Shown here: one piece after another, positions 1 to 14,100 of the stretch | Layout of the letters: each line of letters opens with the position of its first letter | Position numbering within the stretch: the first letter of the stretch is position 1 | NCBI GenBank assembly: GCA_020744425.1 | Contig: JAGMUV010000007.1 | Coordinates: 1,178,001 to 1,242,000, forward strand | Source: Dactylonectria macrodidyma | Taxonomy: Eukaryota; Ascomycota; Sordariomycetes; Hypocreales; Nectriaceae | DNA: 64,000 nucleotides | Direction: 5' to 3' | Translations under genes and position numbers: made by a program | The notes under the pieces: model-generated | Database searches by the model: none | What the model saw: only the letters and a program-made list of their open reading frames with translations | What the model was told of the DNA's origin: nothing

Positions 1-480
1 ACAAGTTTGAGAGTGAGTATCGCAGCCAGCGTCCATTCCATGAGGCTGCGCGCCTCAAATCTGCCAGTACTAACAATGCTCACCCAGGCGACGCCCACCG
101 AGCTGCTGCCAACGTCAAGAGCCATCTCCCTGGCACCACACAAACCAATGCCGAGAAAGACTTTCGAGGATACGGTCAACAGGCTGGGTCCAAGGTTGAC
201 AACGCCGTACGTCATTCCCCTCTTTTGTCTCTCAACGTCCAACCCCCGTTTTCAACCCACGGTTTGCACCCCCGTGTAAGACAGACGCACTAACCATTCC
301 CACCGACAGATCGCCGAGGCCGACAAGCAGGCTTCCATAGCCAAAAGCAACGCCGAAGCCTTCGCCAAGGATGCTAAGGCCGATGCCCTCAGAGCTGTCG
401 ACAAGTTCGACCAGAAGGTCGAGGAAGGTGCCGCCAAGGCCAAGAGTGGTGTCTCGAGCTGGTTTGGTGGTAGTAAGTAG
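1..480 (+). CDS. Small Ala/Lys-rich hydrophilic protein, 3' part only
   Basis: The reading frame is open from base 3 at the left edge. It reads through KFESEYRSQRPFHEAARLKS to a GTACGT donor after base 206, resumes at base 310 after CCGACAG, and stops with TAG at 478-480. The exons (to 206, 310-480) join in phase 0 and give about 124 residues. The visible part is rich in Ala, Lys, Asp and Gln, has no membrane segment, and ends in an amphipathic-looking stretch (AEADKQASIAKSNAEAFAKD) followed by SSWFGGSK. It resembles small fungal proteins often annotated as calcofluor white hypersensitive protein. That resemblance is from memory of the family's look, not a search. The start codon and any N-terminal signal lie outside the window, so role and location cannot be judged. 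Confidence 0.6.
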
Positions 481-865
481 ATCCCACTTTGTGGCATTGA
501 GAGGAATCAGTTGAGAGACACTTGACTCCAAGAACACCAGAATGACTCCTTGAAGCATGCTCTGGCTTTATTTTAGCATCCGGTGAAGGATCAGTATTTA
601 ATCAGCGGCAATCGCACGCAATCAATTCTACGATATATGACAAGCCTACCATCCGTTGCATCAGGTGATACTCACATATGATCAAGGTCCTACACAGGCT
701 CATGCCGAGGTCTATATATCTTGTTATTCGCATTTCCCGTCTCTAACCATACCAATGAAATGGTCGGCACAAACTCTTAAACTCCATCGTCTCCCAGTGA
801 CTTGGCTTGTAATCCTCCGCTTAACGATACACGGGATGTATGATATAGACCGTACACAATCCCTA
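481..865. other. Convergent 3' spacer
   Basis: This 385-bp stretch lies between two convergent genes (the partial gene and PRP6) and probably holds both 3' UTRs. I see no open frame with coding character and no RNA gene. Confidence 0.6.
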
Positions 866-3661
866 TTACTGCTCCATCTCCGCCGCTACCATCTTCAGAA
901 TCTCTTCGCATCCCTTCCTCGAGTTCTCCGGCTTCTTAGCAATTGCCTGCCACACCTCACCATGCCGCGGCTCGTTGAGCACGCACTTGGTCACAACATC
1001 GGCGCGCTTCTCCTCGGTCCCGTGCTGGCACAGGAAGCGGTAGTACCACGCCCAGCTGTCGCCGCAGTCGCTGTCCAGCACCAGGGCCTTCTCGAACCAG
1101 TTCTGCGCCTTGTCCAACTTACGGTCGGCCCAAAAGATGCGAGCCACCGCTACGAATAGTATGGGGTCGTTGTCCACCTTCTTAATGGCCTCCAGACTGC
1201 GCGGCTTGCGCTGTGTCCGCGGCTCTAGGTGCCAGATCTGTTCCACCCAGAGTAGCCCGCTCTTTGGCACCTCTTGTTGCGCTTTGGCCATAATCGACTT
1301 GGCTTGGGACAAGTTACCTGCCCGTCGCTCGAGTCGCACCGACTCGCACCAGAGCTGAGCATTCTTAGGAACCGCCAGACGAGCTCGGTCGAGCACAGAT
1401 CGAGCCTTGACAACCAAGCCACCCTTTTCCTCCAGTCGAGAGTATAGCAGCCACAAAGGAACAGATTTGTGGACCGCCTTGACGCCTGTGGCGTACGCTT
1501 CTCTCGCCTGACCAACCTTGCCCATGTCCTCGTAGATTTGACCCTTGAGCATCCACAGTTTTGCAGCTGCCGGGAAAAGCTGTAGCGCCTGGAGAGTGAG
1601 ATCGAGAGCCGCCTCAATTTCACCCAGAACTCTTTCGAACACCACACTCTTCATCCAGACGCGATCCGTGGGCGCCTGCTCGCGCGCAATTTCCAACAGC
1701 TTACGCGCCTGGTCGACGTTGCCATTCTCCGACTCCAGCTTCACAGCTGCGAGCCAGATATCCTCGTTGTTCGGGTTTTGGTTGAAGGCGCGCTTGAGCA
1801 CGAGTCGAGCGTTGTCCACCTCTCCGGCCTGCCACTTCTCCTTAGCAAGCATCATCCATAGGTCCTCGCTCTTGGGACACGCTTCGACAGCTTTCTCTAG
1901 CACCTGCCAGAGCGATTCTCGTTTGCCGTGGTTCCTCTCCAGGTCTGCTGCGGCCATCCACATCGTTTTGCTGTTCACAAACACTCGCAGGGCGTATGCG
2001 TAGATGGCCCTAGCCGTCTCGTACATGCCCCTGTTGATGCTAGACCTTGCGTCATCCATCCAGGTGTCCTTGCGGTCGTCATCTTCGTCCAAGCTCCATC
2101 CAAGAGTCTCTCGGATGATATTCTCGCAGGTAATAATAGCGCCGCCTTCCTCGCACTTCTCTGCCTCTGCAATCCATTCTTCTCGCTTGGGCATGGCAGA
2201 CTCCTTGGCCAGTACCTGAACAGCACGCTTGATAACATTGACCTTGGTCCCTTGTCCAAGCTGTTCCTGCAACCGCGCAGCTGCAATCCAAATCTCGTGT
2301 GAGGTAGGAACCGCTTTTCGGGCCTTATTCAGCACCTTTTGCGCATTCTCGGGCGTCTCCAGCCGTGCCAGTGCCAGCCACAGGTCAACAGACAGGGGGA
2401 TCAGCTCAGTTGCCTTGGCCAGGAGCAGTTTCGCATCGTCGGGGTTCTCCTCCAGGTTGACGGCCTCCTTCCATAGTGCCTCAGACTCAGGGATGTTGTC
2501 GAGCGCCTGTCGGATTACTCGCTTCTTGTTGCTTGGGAGAGTTTCTAGTCTCATGGCCTCAACCCAGAGTCTAACTGATCGGCCATTGGCCTCAATAGCC
2601 CTTCGCGCAATAATCTTCGCGTTTTGGGAGTCGTGATTGAGTCGAATATTTTCCAGCCAGGCATCTTCGCTCTTGGGACACCTCGTGCAACCCTGGTCGA
2701 TGGTCTTTCGTGCTGACACAATCTTGCCAGCTAGCTCTTCGAGTCGAGCCGCAGCAATCCATCCTAGGGCGTTGTTGGGGTTTGTCTTGACGACTGACTG
2801 AAGCAGTTCACGCACTCGGTTAATATCTCCAACCTGGGCCTGGGCTTCGCTCATCTGCTGCTTGTTCAGGTTGGTGAGATAGCCCTGAGCGTCGATGCTC
2901 GTGGAGCTGCCCACGACTGACTCAGTGCCCTGTGATGCCTGCTCCAGCCTTGACTTGAGAACCTTGTCTCGCGCCGCACCAATTTTTGCAAAGTTTGTCA
3001 TCGTTCCGTCCGCAGCGTCGCCGCCAGTGTTCGAGCTTGCCCCGTCGTCTGCTACCGTCGTGCCTAGCTCTGTGGAATCCCGAGCGGCGGCCAGGACGCT
3101 GTCCGGCACGGCATAGAATCGCTGGCGCAGGGCCTGCTTGCTGCGGCGGTTCTTGCCCGTGAGATCTCCGACCTCGGGTAGATTCGCCCATTCGTCGTCT
3201 GTGACGCTCGCCAGCGCGCGCTTCAGGTCGGAAAACTGTTGCTGAATCTTGGGGTTGTTGCGCTCGTACTCCTCGCGCTCGGCATTCTCTCGCGCCTCTC
3301 GCTGCCTTTTTCGTCGGTCCATGCGCTCGTCGACCCATTCCCAGATTTTGTCCGCTTCTTCATCATCCTTGTCGTAGACGCCGCCGGCGAAGAGTCCGAC
3401 TTCGTTGTCGGGATCCTGGTAGCGTTCTCGGTCGTCATTGTCGTCGCCCGTCTCTTCCTTCTCCTTGCCCTTCTTGCCTTCGGGTGCGATGCCGAGCTGA
3501 GCGGCGCGCTTCGCGAGGGCCTCTTTGATCTGATCTTCGCTGGGTCCGTCCCTAGCAGGACCAAGATCGGACCGTGTTGTGAAGCCAGTGGCACCTCGTC
3601 CCAGACCAGCGACGTAGTTCTCCGGCGCTGGCTGGTTGAGGAAATCGCGTCGGGTCGTCAT
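866..3661 (-). CDS. prp6: Pre-mRNA splicing factor Prp6/Prp1 (U4/U6.U5 tri-snRNP HAT-repeat protein)
   Basis: A single exon encodes 931 residues, the usual length for this family. Prp6 bridges U5 and U4/U6 in the tri-snRNP in the nucleus. The N terminus carries the PRP1 domain, with the near-invariant APENYVAGLGRGATGFTTRS block at about residues 9 to 28. A charged linker rich in Asp, Glu and Lys follows. From about residue 270 to the end there are many helical HAT/TPR repeats with the recurrent pattern W-x-x-A/L-A-x-L-E (for example LWLALARLE, IWLAAVKLE). I chose the ATG at 3661 because the family begins MTTRRDFL-like. The frame stays open 62 codons further upstream, but that part begins only with a non-ATG codon and looks non-coding. 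DIM1 is transcribed divergently 351 bp away. The identification is firm; the start is fairly secure. Confidence 0.95.
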   Translation of the reverse strand: MTTRRDFLNQPAPENYVAGLGRGATGFTTRSDLGPARDGPSEDQIKEALAKRAAQLGIAPEGKKGKEKEETGDDNDDRERYQDPDNEVGLFAGGVYDKDDEEADKIWEWVDERMDRRKRQREARENAEREEYERNNPKIQQQFSDLKRALASVTDDEWANLPEVGDLTGKNRRSKQALRQRFYAVPDSVLAAARDSTELGTTVADDGASSNTGGDAADGTMTNFAKIGAARDKVLKSRLEQASQGTESVVGSSTSIDAQGYLTNLNKQQMSEAQAQVGDINRVRELLQSVVKTNPNNALGWIAAARLEELAGKIVSARKTIDQGCTRCPKSEDAWLENIRLNHDSQNAKIIARRAIEANGRSVRLWVEAMRLETLPSNKKRVIRQALDNIPESEALWKEAVNLEENPDDAKLLLAKATELIPLSVDLWLALARLETPENAQKVLNKARKAVPTSHEIWIAAARLQEQLGQGTKVNVIKRAVQVLAKESAMPKREEWIAEAEKCEEGGAIITCENIIRETLGWSLDEDDDRKDTWMDDARSSINRGMYETARAIYAYALRVFVNSKTMWMAAADLERNHGKRESLWQVLEKAVEACPKSEDLWMMLAKEKWQAGEVDNARLVLKRAFNQNPNNEDIWLAAVKLESENGNVDQARKLLEIAREQAPTDRVWMKSVVFERVLGEIEAALDLTLQALQLFPAAAKLWMLKGQIYEDMGKVGQAREAYATGVKAVHKSVPLWLLYSRLEEKGGLVVKARSVLDRARLAVPKNAQLWCESVRLERRAGNLSQAKSIMAKAQQEVPKSGLLWVEQIWHLEPRTQRKPRSLEAIKKVDNDPILFVAVARIFWADRKLDKAQNWFEKALVLDSDCGDSWAWYYRFLCQHGTEEKRADVVTKCVLNEPRHGEVWQAIAKKPENSRKGCEEILKMVAAEMEQ

Positions 3662-5257
<1,596 letters not shown>

Positions 5258-6088
5258 GACGGGTGTATGTATTACGAGGTTGGATTCATGAATGAGCAAT
5301 AAGCAGATGGACGGTTGGAACGGGAACCAAAAGGGCCGGCGTTTAGGGGTTTTGTCTCTACTTGAGATCTGAAGAACTTAAGAGAGTAGTAGATGATGCG
5401 AGGATACCTTTGTCATGATATGTCCTACATAAAATTCACACAATACAATTTCGACTGTTGAGCATAAAATGCACCTGGTATTCCCGTCCTAGTTCGTATA
5501 TACACCAAGCCGCCTCTGCCACCATCCCATCTCTGATGTCGATCTCCCTTTCCGGCTTTGGGTTTTTTCTCTCTTCTGTTTAGGGTCATCATAAAGCCGT
5601 TACAATTACAACATGTAGTCGCCACTTTTCCATCTATGGGGTTTCTGAGAAACAAAAAAATAAAGTGTCATAACTCCACCTTTGAGCGCCGTCCCATTGC
5701 CAGCCCAGGCAAGCATTGGCGTGTCTGCTTCCCTCTCAACGGGTTTGGCCCATCAATGTCGAGCACACGAGCCCCAACTGAGGAATGGTGCTCGCCAAGA
5801 CGATGAGGGATGGCAGGTGGAGGCGAGAAATCAAAACGCAGAGGAAACAAAAACACCCGAGAAACACCTGACAGGAAGTAAGGGTGGTCGCCTGTCTATA
5901 ACCAAGAAACATAAACTTTCGCTTCTCCGAATGTTGCTTCAATTTTCAGCCATGATTTTGGTTGGAAATTGGCATCCAACGCCGCTGCTCCCTGAGATGC
6001 CATGCCATGCGCGCTCATGATACACAAGACAAAGTATGTTGACAAAAGAAAGGCCAAACGGGCCTCTGCTTCGGAAGCAGGTGCCCGT
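5258..6088. other. Convergent 3' spacer DIM1/VAC7
   Basis: This 831-bp region lies between convergent genes and probably holds two 3' UTRs. It contains A-rich runs such as AAACAAAAAAATAAAG near 5650. Reading frames in it are short and lack coding character. Confidence 0.55.
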
Positions 6089-8667
6089 TTAGTAATGTGA
6101 ATCCAGTGTTGTGCTGTTCGGTTTGAGGTTCGGATCGTTAGCGGAATTCGGCTTGATGGTTTTTCTCCCCGACACAGTGGCACTGCGGACACGAGCACTC
6201 ATTGGTAATGTGTACTTGACAACACCCTTAACAATGAGATCAAACTCGTTTTGGTATATTCTTTCCCACCGCTTCGAGCCACCAGATGTCGCGTTACCGG
6301 GATATTCAAGCTGCATCTCGCCAGTTGAGGATGAGGTCCCCTGATGGAAAAGGGAGCCCTCAAAGGTCAAGGGGCTGTCGAATACTGTGATCCGTCCCAA
6401 CAGAACATTTGGTTTTTGGTCGTCATCGTCGTCACCGCCATCCAGCGGTGGTGGGTCGTTAATCGGGTCGTCCAAGGGGCCTAACTCTTCGGGGCCGTGC
6501 GGGTGTTCCCACCAGTCCGAGTCTGTCCCCGCATATTCCGATTTCGCAAAAATTTCTAGGTTGGCGTGGTCGATTGTTACGACAACGATGTTAGGGTTGT
6601 GCGCCTTGACGGTCAGGTCGAACATCAAGACTTGTTCGCTAGTCACAACGTTGTGGATGGCCGTGATTTCAATTCCAGTCATTGGTTGCGATGTTGCAAA
6701 CATGAAGCCAATCGCGCCAGTAATGACCAGCATAAACATCATGGTGAGGACAAGGCATGCCGCAAATCGATTGAGGTAAGACGACCGCCTCGTAAAGGTC
6801 TGGGACTCGGCCTGCCGCAGGTTGTGCGGACCACGCCGGCTCCTCCCAGACCGACCAGATCGAATCGATCCAATCAAGGGTGTGCGCTCATCATCTGCGC
6901 CTGTCGTGTCATCCACGTCGTAGCTAGATGACATTTGCAATGCGGTGCGCTTTCCGAAGGCTCCACGAGCAGAGTGATTGTTCCGAGGGCTGGGGGGGCC
7001 AGACGAGTTGTTTCGGACGTTGTTGACCGTGAGTTTGGAGCGCGCCGCATTCGGGAATGGCGACTCGTTGTCGAACAGGGATGGGTGGCTATTGTTAGGT
7101 TGTCTGCCCCAACGGCCAATGTGGTGTTGGTGCCTGGTGGTGCCTCTCGTGGAACCTCCAGCGCTGCGACTGCTTCCCTTTCCATCCTCGTCTCCGGGGG
7201 TCAGGCTGTCATTCCCGTTACTGGTAAATGTGTTGGCGAATTTCATTGTCTTCTTAGGGCCATGTGCTGGGCCACCGCCTTCCATGACCCCGTAGATGGA
7301 TCGCAGGTTTTGGCGGTCTGCCTGGCTGACCATTGAGGTCGCGCTAGGAGTTCGTGAATGAAACCTTCGTCCAGCGCGGTCATTGTTGTCAGGGGGGTTC
7401 GAATCGTAGACGAAAGTTTCTTCAGAGTCAGAAGTATTTGCCTCGTCAACGGCACTGGCAATTGTAGCTTCGAATACATCTGCTTTTGAGGAAGCTACGA
7501 CAGGCAGTTAGCAATTTGTATTTCAAGCACGGGGATCGATATCTTACCAGTCCCGGAATTCACGACGGATTGTTTCCGCGTCGTCTTCTTCTTCTCTTTC
7601 TTAGGCCTAATCGTTTCCGAGCTCGGCTTTGCTTTCAGCGTCCCGTTGACTTCAACCTTGGGACCTGTCGCAAGCGCGACCTGGGGGACGCTTGGAACAG
7701 TTTCCGTCTCTACCGTCATGCTCTGAGTCGAGGCGTCCTGTTTGGACTTGACCTGCTTCGCAGATATAGCACTAGACTGCCTCGCAATCGATGGAGGTGG
7801 GACGGAGGTTGTCCTTCGCTGATCAGCCTTGTTATGGCTGCTGTCACTGCCACTCTCATGGTTGATCAAATTGGGTCTCGCGCGAAGGGTCCGGACGTCC
7901 GCGAGCATACTGTCGGAGTGGTTCTCCGAGCTTGACAGTTTCTCCTTGATCTTTTCCAGCAATGCCGAGTCATTGGTTGGATTGGGGGAGTTGGGGAGAC
8001 TGACTTCCTGGACGGTTTCCAGGGCTCCACGGACGGGAGTTCTCATTCCTGACGGGAACTGAGGATCCTCCGTCTCGCTCTCAGAAGCTGTCTGCACAGA
8101 CTCTGCGGGTTGGGGCGACGGGCTAGGCCTCTGGACGTTAATAAAAGGTAGGTCCTGGTCGCTTCGGCGCGTAGGTATACCAGGGCGGTTAAGCTGGGGA
8201 GGAGGTGATCGTAGGCGGGGTGAGACAGGCCATCGCAGGTTGTCGGATGCGAGGGGTTTCTGGGGAGTAGGTGCTTGTATTTGCTGTTGTGATTGAGAGG
8301 CGGGGAGGAGCGTGGGGGTGTTTGTCGAGCTCAATGAGCGCGAAGGGGTGTTGGAGTTGGCGATGCTCGGTCTCGTTTGGCGGGAAGGACTCTGATCAGT
8401 TTGGCTGTTCTTGCGAGGTCTAGCACTGGAGATGCGGTTTCCAGAAGCTGTCCTCCGTGGTGGGCGGGTGGGAGAAGAATCTCGAGATGCCAAGGGCGAT
8501 GGGGCAATGGAGTTGTTGGCCGACGACTGCTTCGATGTTTGGCTCCCAGAGGCAGTCGTCGACGGGGTAGCGGATGGTTCCGGGGTATTGGAGCGGCGCC
8601 TGCTGGCCATGTTGGCGGAATGGGCTACACCAGGGGTGCCGTCTCCAACGACAAAGGACTTGTCCAT
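6089..8667 (-). CDS. vac7: Vacuolar segregation protein Vac7 (PI(3,5)P2 regulator)
   Basis: Exon 1 is 8667-7548 and exon 2 is 7494-6089. The 53-nt intron has donor GTAAGA, branch TGCTAAC and acceptor GTCGTAG, and the model gives 841 residues. Vac7 is a vacuole-membrane activator of the Fab1 PIP 5-kinase complex and controls vacuole size and inheritance. The long N-terminal half is Ser/Pro/Thr-rich and probably disordered. Just after the junction the protein has a conserved acidic block ending SDSEETFVYDSNPP. One membrane segment lies at about residues 617 to 640 (FAACLVLTMMFMLVITGAIG), preceded by basic residues. It is followed by a lumenal C-terminal domain (MTGIEITAIHNVVTSEQVLM) interrupted by an acidic run of Asp. 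The ATG at 8667 is used; MASRRRSNTPEPS, 19 codons downstream, is a possible alternative start. Fusing both exons fits the Vac7 architecture well. Confidence 0.88.
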
Positions 8668-10117
8668 GGTGATGGAAGCGGGAACGGACGGTGGAGCGAG
8701 GGTCGAGCAATCATGCCAGCAGCCAGCAGAGCAGGCCTTAGCAGGAACGATGAATGGTGATGCAGGCGGCAGGCTGGCTCATCGTGGTTGGCTCGTCATC
8801 GAGGCAGGATGGGGGTGGCCGAGGGCCCGAGCCGTGAGAGCGGAAGAGGCGTGATACCCAACCTATTCCGGACGGCTGCTGCGTCTTGTCTGTCGAGGAC
8901 GGTGGCAGACAGGACACAAGCGGACGGACGGGATGGTTGGGTTGACAGCGGCGAGTGGACGCAGGAGAAACGGCTTGCTAGCAACTGAACAGGGCAAGGG
9001 CAGAAGTCGGGAGTATGTTGAGCTGTTCTGTGCAGGTTTGAATCCCGGGGGTGATGGAGGATGGAGGAGGTGGATGTACGAGAAAGAGGTGGTGGTGGTG
9101 GTAGTGATGAATGTGGTGTTGGACCAAGTGCTGGGCAGAGGAGAGTGGTGACGCTGAGACGTAATCCGTACCCGGCCGTACCTATATCCGCCCACTCGCG
9201 CACCCACACCACAACACCACAGGGCAGTTTTTGCTGACGTCCAGGCTGGCAGCACTGGGCAACTCCACTGGAAATACGGTGTCTTGGCAGTGTGCTACAA
9301 AGTACAGTGGAGGACGTACCTCGAGGCAGAAACAGCAGGTAGGCAGGTACGTACCGACGGACTAACGACCGATGCAGTGTGCCACACACCACGCGCACCA
9401 GGTCCAGGGCATGGAAGAAGAAGCCAAGAAGCCTCTGGCATCCACTGGCGTCCACTGGCGTCCAAGAGGCGTGCTAGACTCCTTGCCAGGGAGCCTAGCA
9501 GGGAAACCTGGAAGGGGAAGATTTGGACCTGGGGAAGCAGGCGCGGATTGGACGGCCGCCGCTAGTGCACCAGCATGACACAATCTGTCGGGTCGGCTTG
9601 GGCTGTGGGATGTGGATTGTCGTTGCTGGCCCGCGCGGGACTTGGAGGCTTGAGGCGGGCTAGCGTCGTCTTACTTTTTCTTTTCTTTCCACCACTGCAT
9701 GGAAGCAGCTAAAAGAAAAAAAAAAGAGACCCAGTGCACAGTTTTTTATTCATGAAGCCCTGGAATTACTCAAGCCCTGAGTTTCCCGTTGGCGTTTTCC
9801 GGTGCCGGTCGTCGCCCTGCTGCCGCCGGGGCCCAGGATCCGAGGCCCTTCTTGGATTAGGAGCAAAAGCAAAGTGAGCCCAGCCATGTCGTAATGATTC
9901 GTCGTTGAGAGAAGACGACTGCATCTGCACGGCTTCGCATTCCCGCACTTCATGTCTACCTACGTAGCAATGACCTCACCCCTCTCCCCAGGAGTGTTAG
10001 TTGCTCCCGCACTCGCAGCTGGCACAAACTTTTCTTACACTTTCAAAATCCAGAGCTAGCTGCATGGATGCCTCCAAAGAGAAATTGATTGAATGGGCCG
10101 ATGGTACGCATCAGGAT

Positions 10118-10152
10118 GCACACGCACACGCACACGCACACGCACACGCACA
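10118..10152. repeat. (GCACAC)n microsatellite
   Basis: Five perfect GCACAC hexamers are followed by a partial copy (GCACA). The tract lies in intergenic DNA. Confidence 0.9.
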
Positions 10153-11110
10153 AGCACCGACAAGACACCAGATGCTTCGCTGTCAAACCGGATGGGTCGC
10201 TGAGGAACCCGGGGCTACACACACGCTGGAATGGCACGCACAGGGTATGAAGCGCTATCGCTCACGCCCACGCCTCCCGAAACCAGACGGGAGCCGGAAC
10301 CTGGCGGCTCCCAGAATAATGAAAAGGAACGAGGCGAGCGAAATTGGCCCGCCTATCAGGTACAGTACCTAGGTACCTCGGGAGCGAGCGCTGGCTTTGC
10401 TCCGGGCGATGGGAGGGAGAAAATGGGAGTTTCCGGCCCAACCAGCGACTTCCAGAGAGGGGCATGAGCCAGCGACATACTGCGTTACACGCTGTACCCG
10501 CTGTAAGCCGTCCCCTCCCACCGCGCTGTCACACTCTCACAACAGGCACACACATCACACAAGGTCATAGGGCACTCGAACCCACCAAACAGGCGAGCAG
10601 TCATGAGCCCAACAGCACTCTCACCGGTGCCCAGCCCCTGTATCCACGGACCGGTACCTGGCCCGGGTGGCAAGTTAGGAGGCTCGGGGGTCTCGGAAGA
10701 GCCCTCCAACACCATCGGCCCCTGGTGCCGGTACCTGAACTCTCTCTTGGCTTACAAAACGCTTGTGCCTCGGTGCCTCTGTGCCCTGTGTTGGCTCGCT
10801 ACTCAGGAATGTTGCTACCATTACCGATTGGCAATGTACCTTCTGGAAGGTTCACACTTTGTTGAGTCCAAAGTTCCCCAAACAAGTCCGTCCTTCATCT
10901 CCCTCGTCAATCAAAAGCGGCTCTCGTGACGCCTGACAGAACCATGCGATTCAGCATTTGCCATGTTGCTAGCTTCTTACACATTATTCATCACTCCTCA
11001 GTAAACACCTTTGGCTTTGAGGCACAAAGATCAAAGCCCGGGACCAGGATTCCAACCACACCCGTCAAAGGACCCGCCGCAGCTTCAGGGCGCAGCACAA
11101 GGCCCGCTCC

Positions 11111-11164
11111 TCCATCCATCCATTCATCCATCCATCCATATCTATTCTTCCTTCCATCCATCCC
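11111..11164. repeat. CATC-type tetranucleotide repeat
   Basis: Imperfect TCCA/CATC repeats run from 11111 to 11139. After a short gap they resume at 11152-11164. The tract lies in intergenic DNA. Confidence 0.85.
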
Positions 11165-14100
11165 TACCTGACAAACAAGGAGTTTTGGTTCCGGGCGTGG
11201 GTGGCCGATGCCGATGCCGTTGCCGTCCGTCCCTCGGAAATTGATTAGTAAAACAAGACACCCATAATCCCCCGATTAACTCCGTGCATTCTCTCACCGA
11301 ATTTGACGAGTTTTTTTTTTTTTTTTTTCCTTTTCAGGGCTTTGGCTTTCGGCTCTGTCTTACGGCTGCAGTAGCACTGAGTATAATGGTGGCTGAGACA
11401 ATGGAGCTGTGAGCTTGACGACTATCTCAGTAGCCGCCAAAAGTCTAGAGAGTAACCTCCACTTGCCTGCCTCCAAAATGCTCCTCGCGAGCCTAGACAA
11501 ATATCGGAGAGAACCTTTTTCCAGGTTCTGCTAGAACGTCCCCCCACCCCCATTCAAGCCATCGTATACTCAGGTATGGACGGAGATGGTTCAGAGTCCA
11601 TAGTCCCAGTGTTGCTCATTACAGTCAGTGGTAGTACAATCTCGACTGTAGTCAGCGCCCAACGACAAAGGGAGTAATAAATCCCCCCACTGTGACTTGG
11701 TTCAGCACCCCTCCAAGTATTCGTACCTTACCAATTGATGAAAGGACTTGGGTCCTGACGGCGCGGGTCCTGCCCGGGGAACCACATCCCTTGAAGCCGC
11801 CTGATGAGCACGCTGCAACCGTGCCCTAGCATTGGATTGTTGAAAGGTCACGCCCGTCCAGAAGCCACTGAACAAAAGCCCAGATGCAGCAAAAACAACC
11901 CAACCCAAGCAATTTCGCACAGAACACCAGTTGTACAGATCAGGTAGGGCATGCGACCGCGATACCTCAGAGCTACGGGACTCTAGCGCGCCAGTTCGGC
12001 AGTGGTCCATGTACCCGCATGGTATCCCTGTGTGATCTTGTGACTCTCTTCTGACCGCATCTTGTGCTGCAGAAGCTTGGCTCCGCTAGCACATGTGAGA
12101 CGAGGAGGGCCCTGCTGGGTTTGTTCTCGTTCTCCCAGACGTTCCTCCATAGATAGTCATGTATCAAATGGCCGTGATTAATTAGGGGTCCGCTGGAGTA
12201 TGTCCCTGGGCCTTGTTAGCCTATGCTAATCAAGGCCCAGCACATGTTCGCGCTCCCCAGACCGCGTTCCATGCAAGATAGAGTGCTGTCTGTTTGAGAG
12301 AGAGGAGTCACATCTAGTTTGCCTTGCCCTGGCCCTACCTTCCCGTTGGCCATGATGGCGGCGCCGAGTATCCGCTTGATGAGGCGGTCAACAAAGGGGG
12401 TTGATGAATGCGATTACGGATGTCATCAGTGATGTGTGCTATGCAGACTCTCCTTTGCGTGGCCGTAGGACGCCTCTGCCTCTACCGTGTCTCAAATCCC
12501 GTCGTGTGAGAGGTACCTCAACGAAACATCGAAATTGGATGAATCTTGATTCAAAGCCAGGTACCATGGTTCGCTCACATGGTCAACCAGGGGGTCCTTT
12601 GTTGGGGGCCGGAAACAGCCTTGTGGTCCGGTGGTGACGCTTTTATTTTCACATTATTCCATGATTCATTGGCAGTCGTCAATTCCTTTGGTTCCCTCAT
12701 CTAGGACGCATCCACTCGTTTCGTGGGCGGTGCAAAATCGTTAATGATGGCCTGCCTAGGTATCGTTTCTGGCATCATGGCGAAAACACATTCAGTACCA
12801 CCTGTCACACGCCTCCCTCCCTCCCTTGCTTCAATAGTCAACAGTCATGATCCCATGTCCGTTTCTGTTGCCCGTGTCCACATCCCAATCCATGCCCCCT
12901 TCCTTTTACATCTCGCCCGTCCTTCTCGAACAGCAATACAATCAAAAAGGGGCGGAAGGGGAGGGGCCGGTTGATCCAAGTTCGTCCATCTTCACCCATG
13001 CTCGTCCCGTCCCGCATCGAATCAACGGTGGCGCCTGAATGACACCCGCTGCGTGACCTCGGCGTGCACTAAAACCCTGCTGGATGAATAAGTCCTTCTT
13101 CATGTCTGGTAACATTTGCGACTGCTTTTCGAGACTCTAGTCTGTCTCTGGCACGGGAGATGTGCATGCGTGACGACGACCCCTGCTCTACGGTGCCTAA
13201 ACACCGCCCACCCCCAAATCATAGCCCTTTTGGTCCGCTACTTCCGCCTCTCACAGCTCGACACGATATCCCCGGCTGCCCACACCCTCTCATAGCCGCC
13301 CTATGTGGCACATGTCAACCCTGACCCGGCAGGAAACAGGACCATTTCAGGGGAAAATCAAGCGTCCTGCCTCGCGAGAGGGCGAGTCTGTCTTCTCGTG
13401 CATCTAAAGCTCAATAACAAGCGTGTGTAGGGTAGGTAAGCGCGGACGGGACGGAATGTGATGACGGACAGGGAGCATTTGAACTGCCAACTCTCCATCT
13501 TCTCGGTGACCGAGACATGGACCCTGGTTTCACATCCATCTGAGATGTTGCTAGTACGTCTATCATTGGCATGAGTCCCGGTAAATCCCTCTCGAGTATG
13601 TGATTTAGGAATTACTGAGTATGTCCCAAGATCATCTCACAGTAGATGGGTATTTCAATATAGGTATTTTTGGTATACGGCTGTTCCCCTCACCATGACA
13701 CCAACATAGCCACATCGTCTCACAGACAGATACTGAAAGACATTATCACGGTCACGTAACCTGTGAGATCTCTCTGACTAAGATGTGCCGTAGATTCATC
13801 AGATCTCAAAACAGCGCACCCACGACGCCTCGTCCAACCCCACGCGCCATTTCCCTCAGTCTTGTAGTAATTAGTCGTCCCAACTCACCACCAAGACGAC
13901 CATGGCACCTATGAATTAACGGGAGGCCCGGCCCGGCCTATCGATGGCCCGGGTTCCTGCGCAGTTGACGCCCGTTGTGAGCTGTCATGTCCTCTGTTGG
14001 CCTCTTGCAGCCCGCGCGGCTGGAATGCTTGCTGCGGCTGGAGTGGGCGAAAGCTGCGCCATGTGCTGCCTGATTTGAACACTTGTTCAACTATGCTTGG

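Noticed and set aside
7397..7406. GGTTCGAATC, a perfect tRNA B-box match
   Set aside because: It lies inside VAC7 coding sequence and no acceptor or T-stem pairing surrounds it.
8796..9455. 219-codon - strand frame upstream of VAC7
   Set aside because: It is Ser/Pro/His-rich from pyrimidine-rich leader sequence, has a competing + strand frame and no domain.
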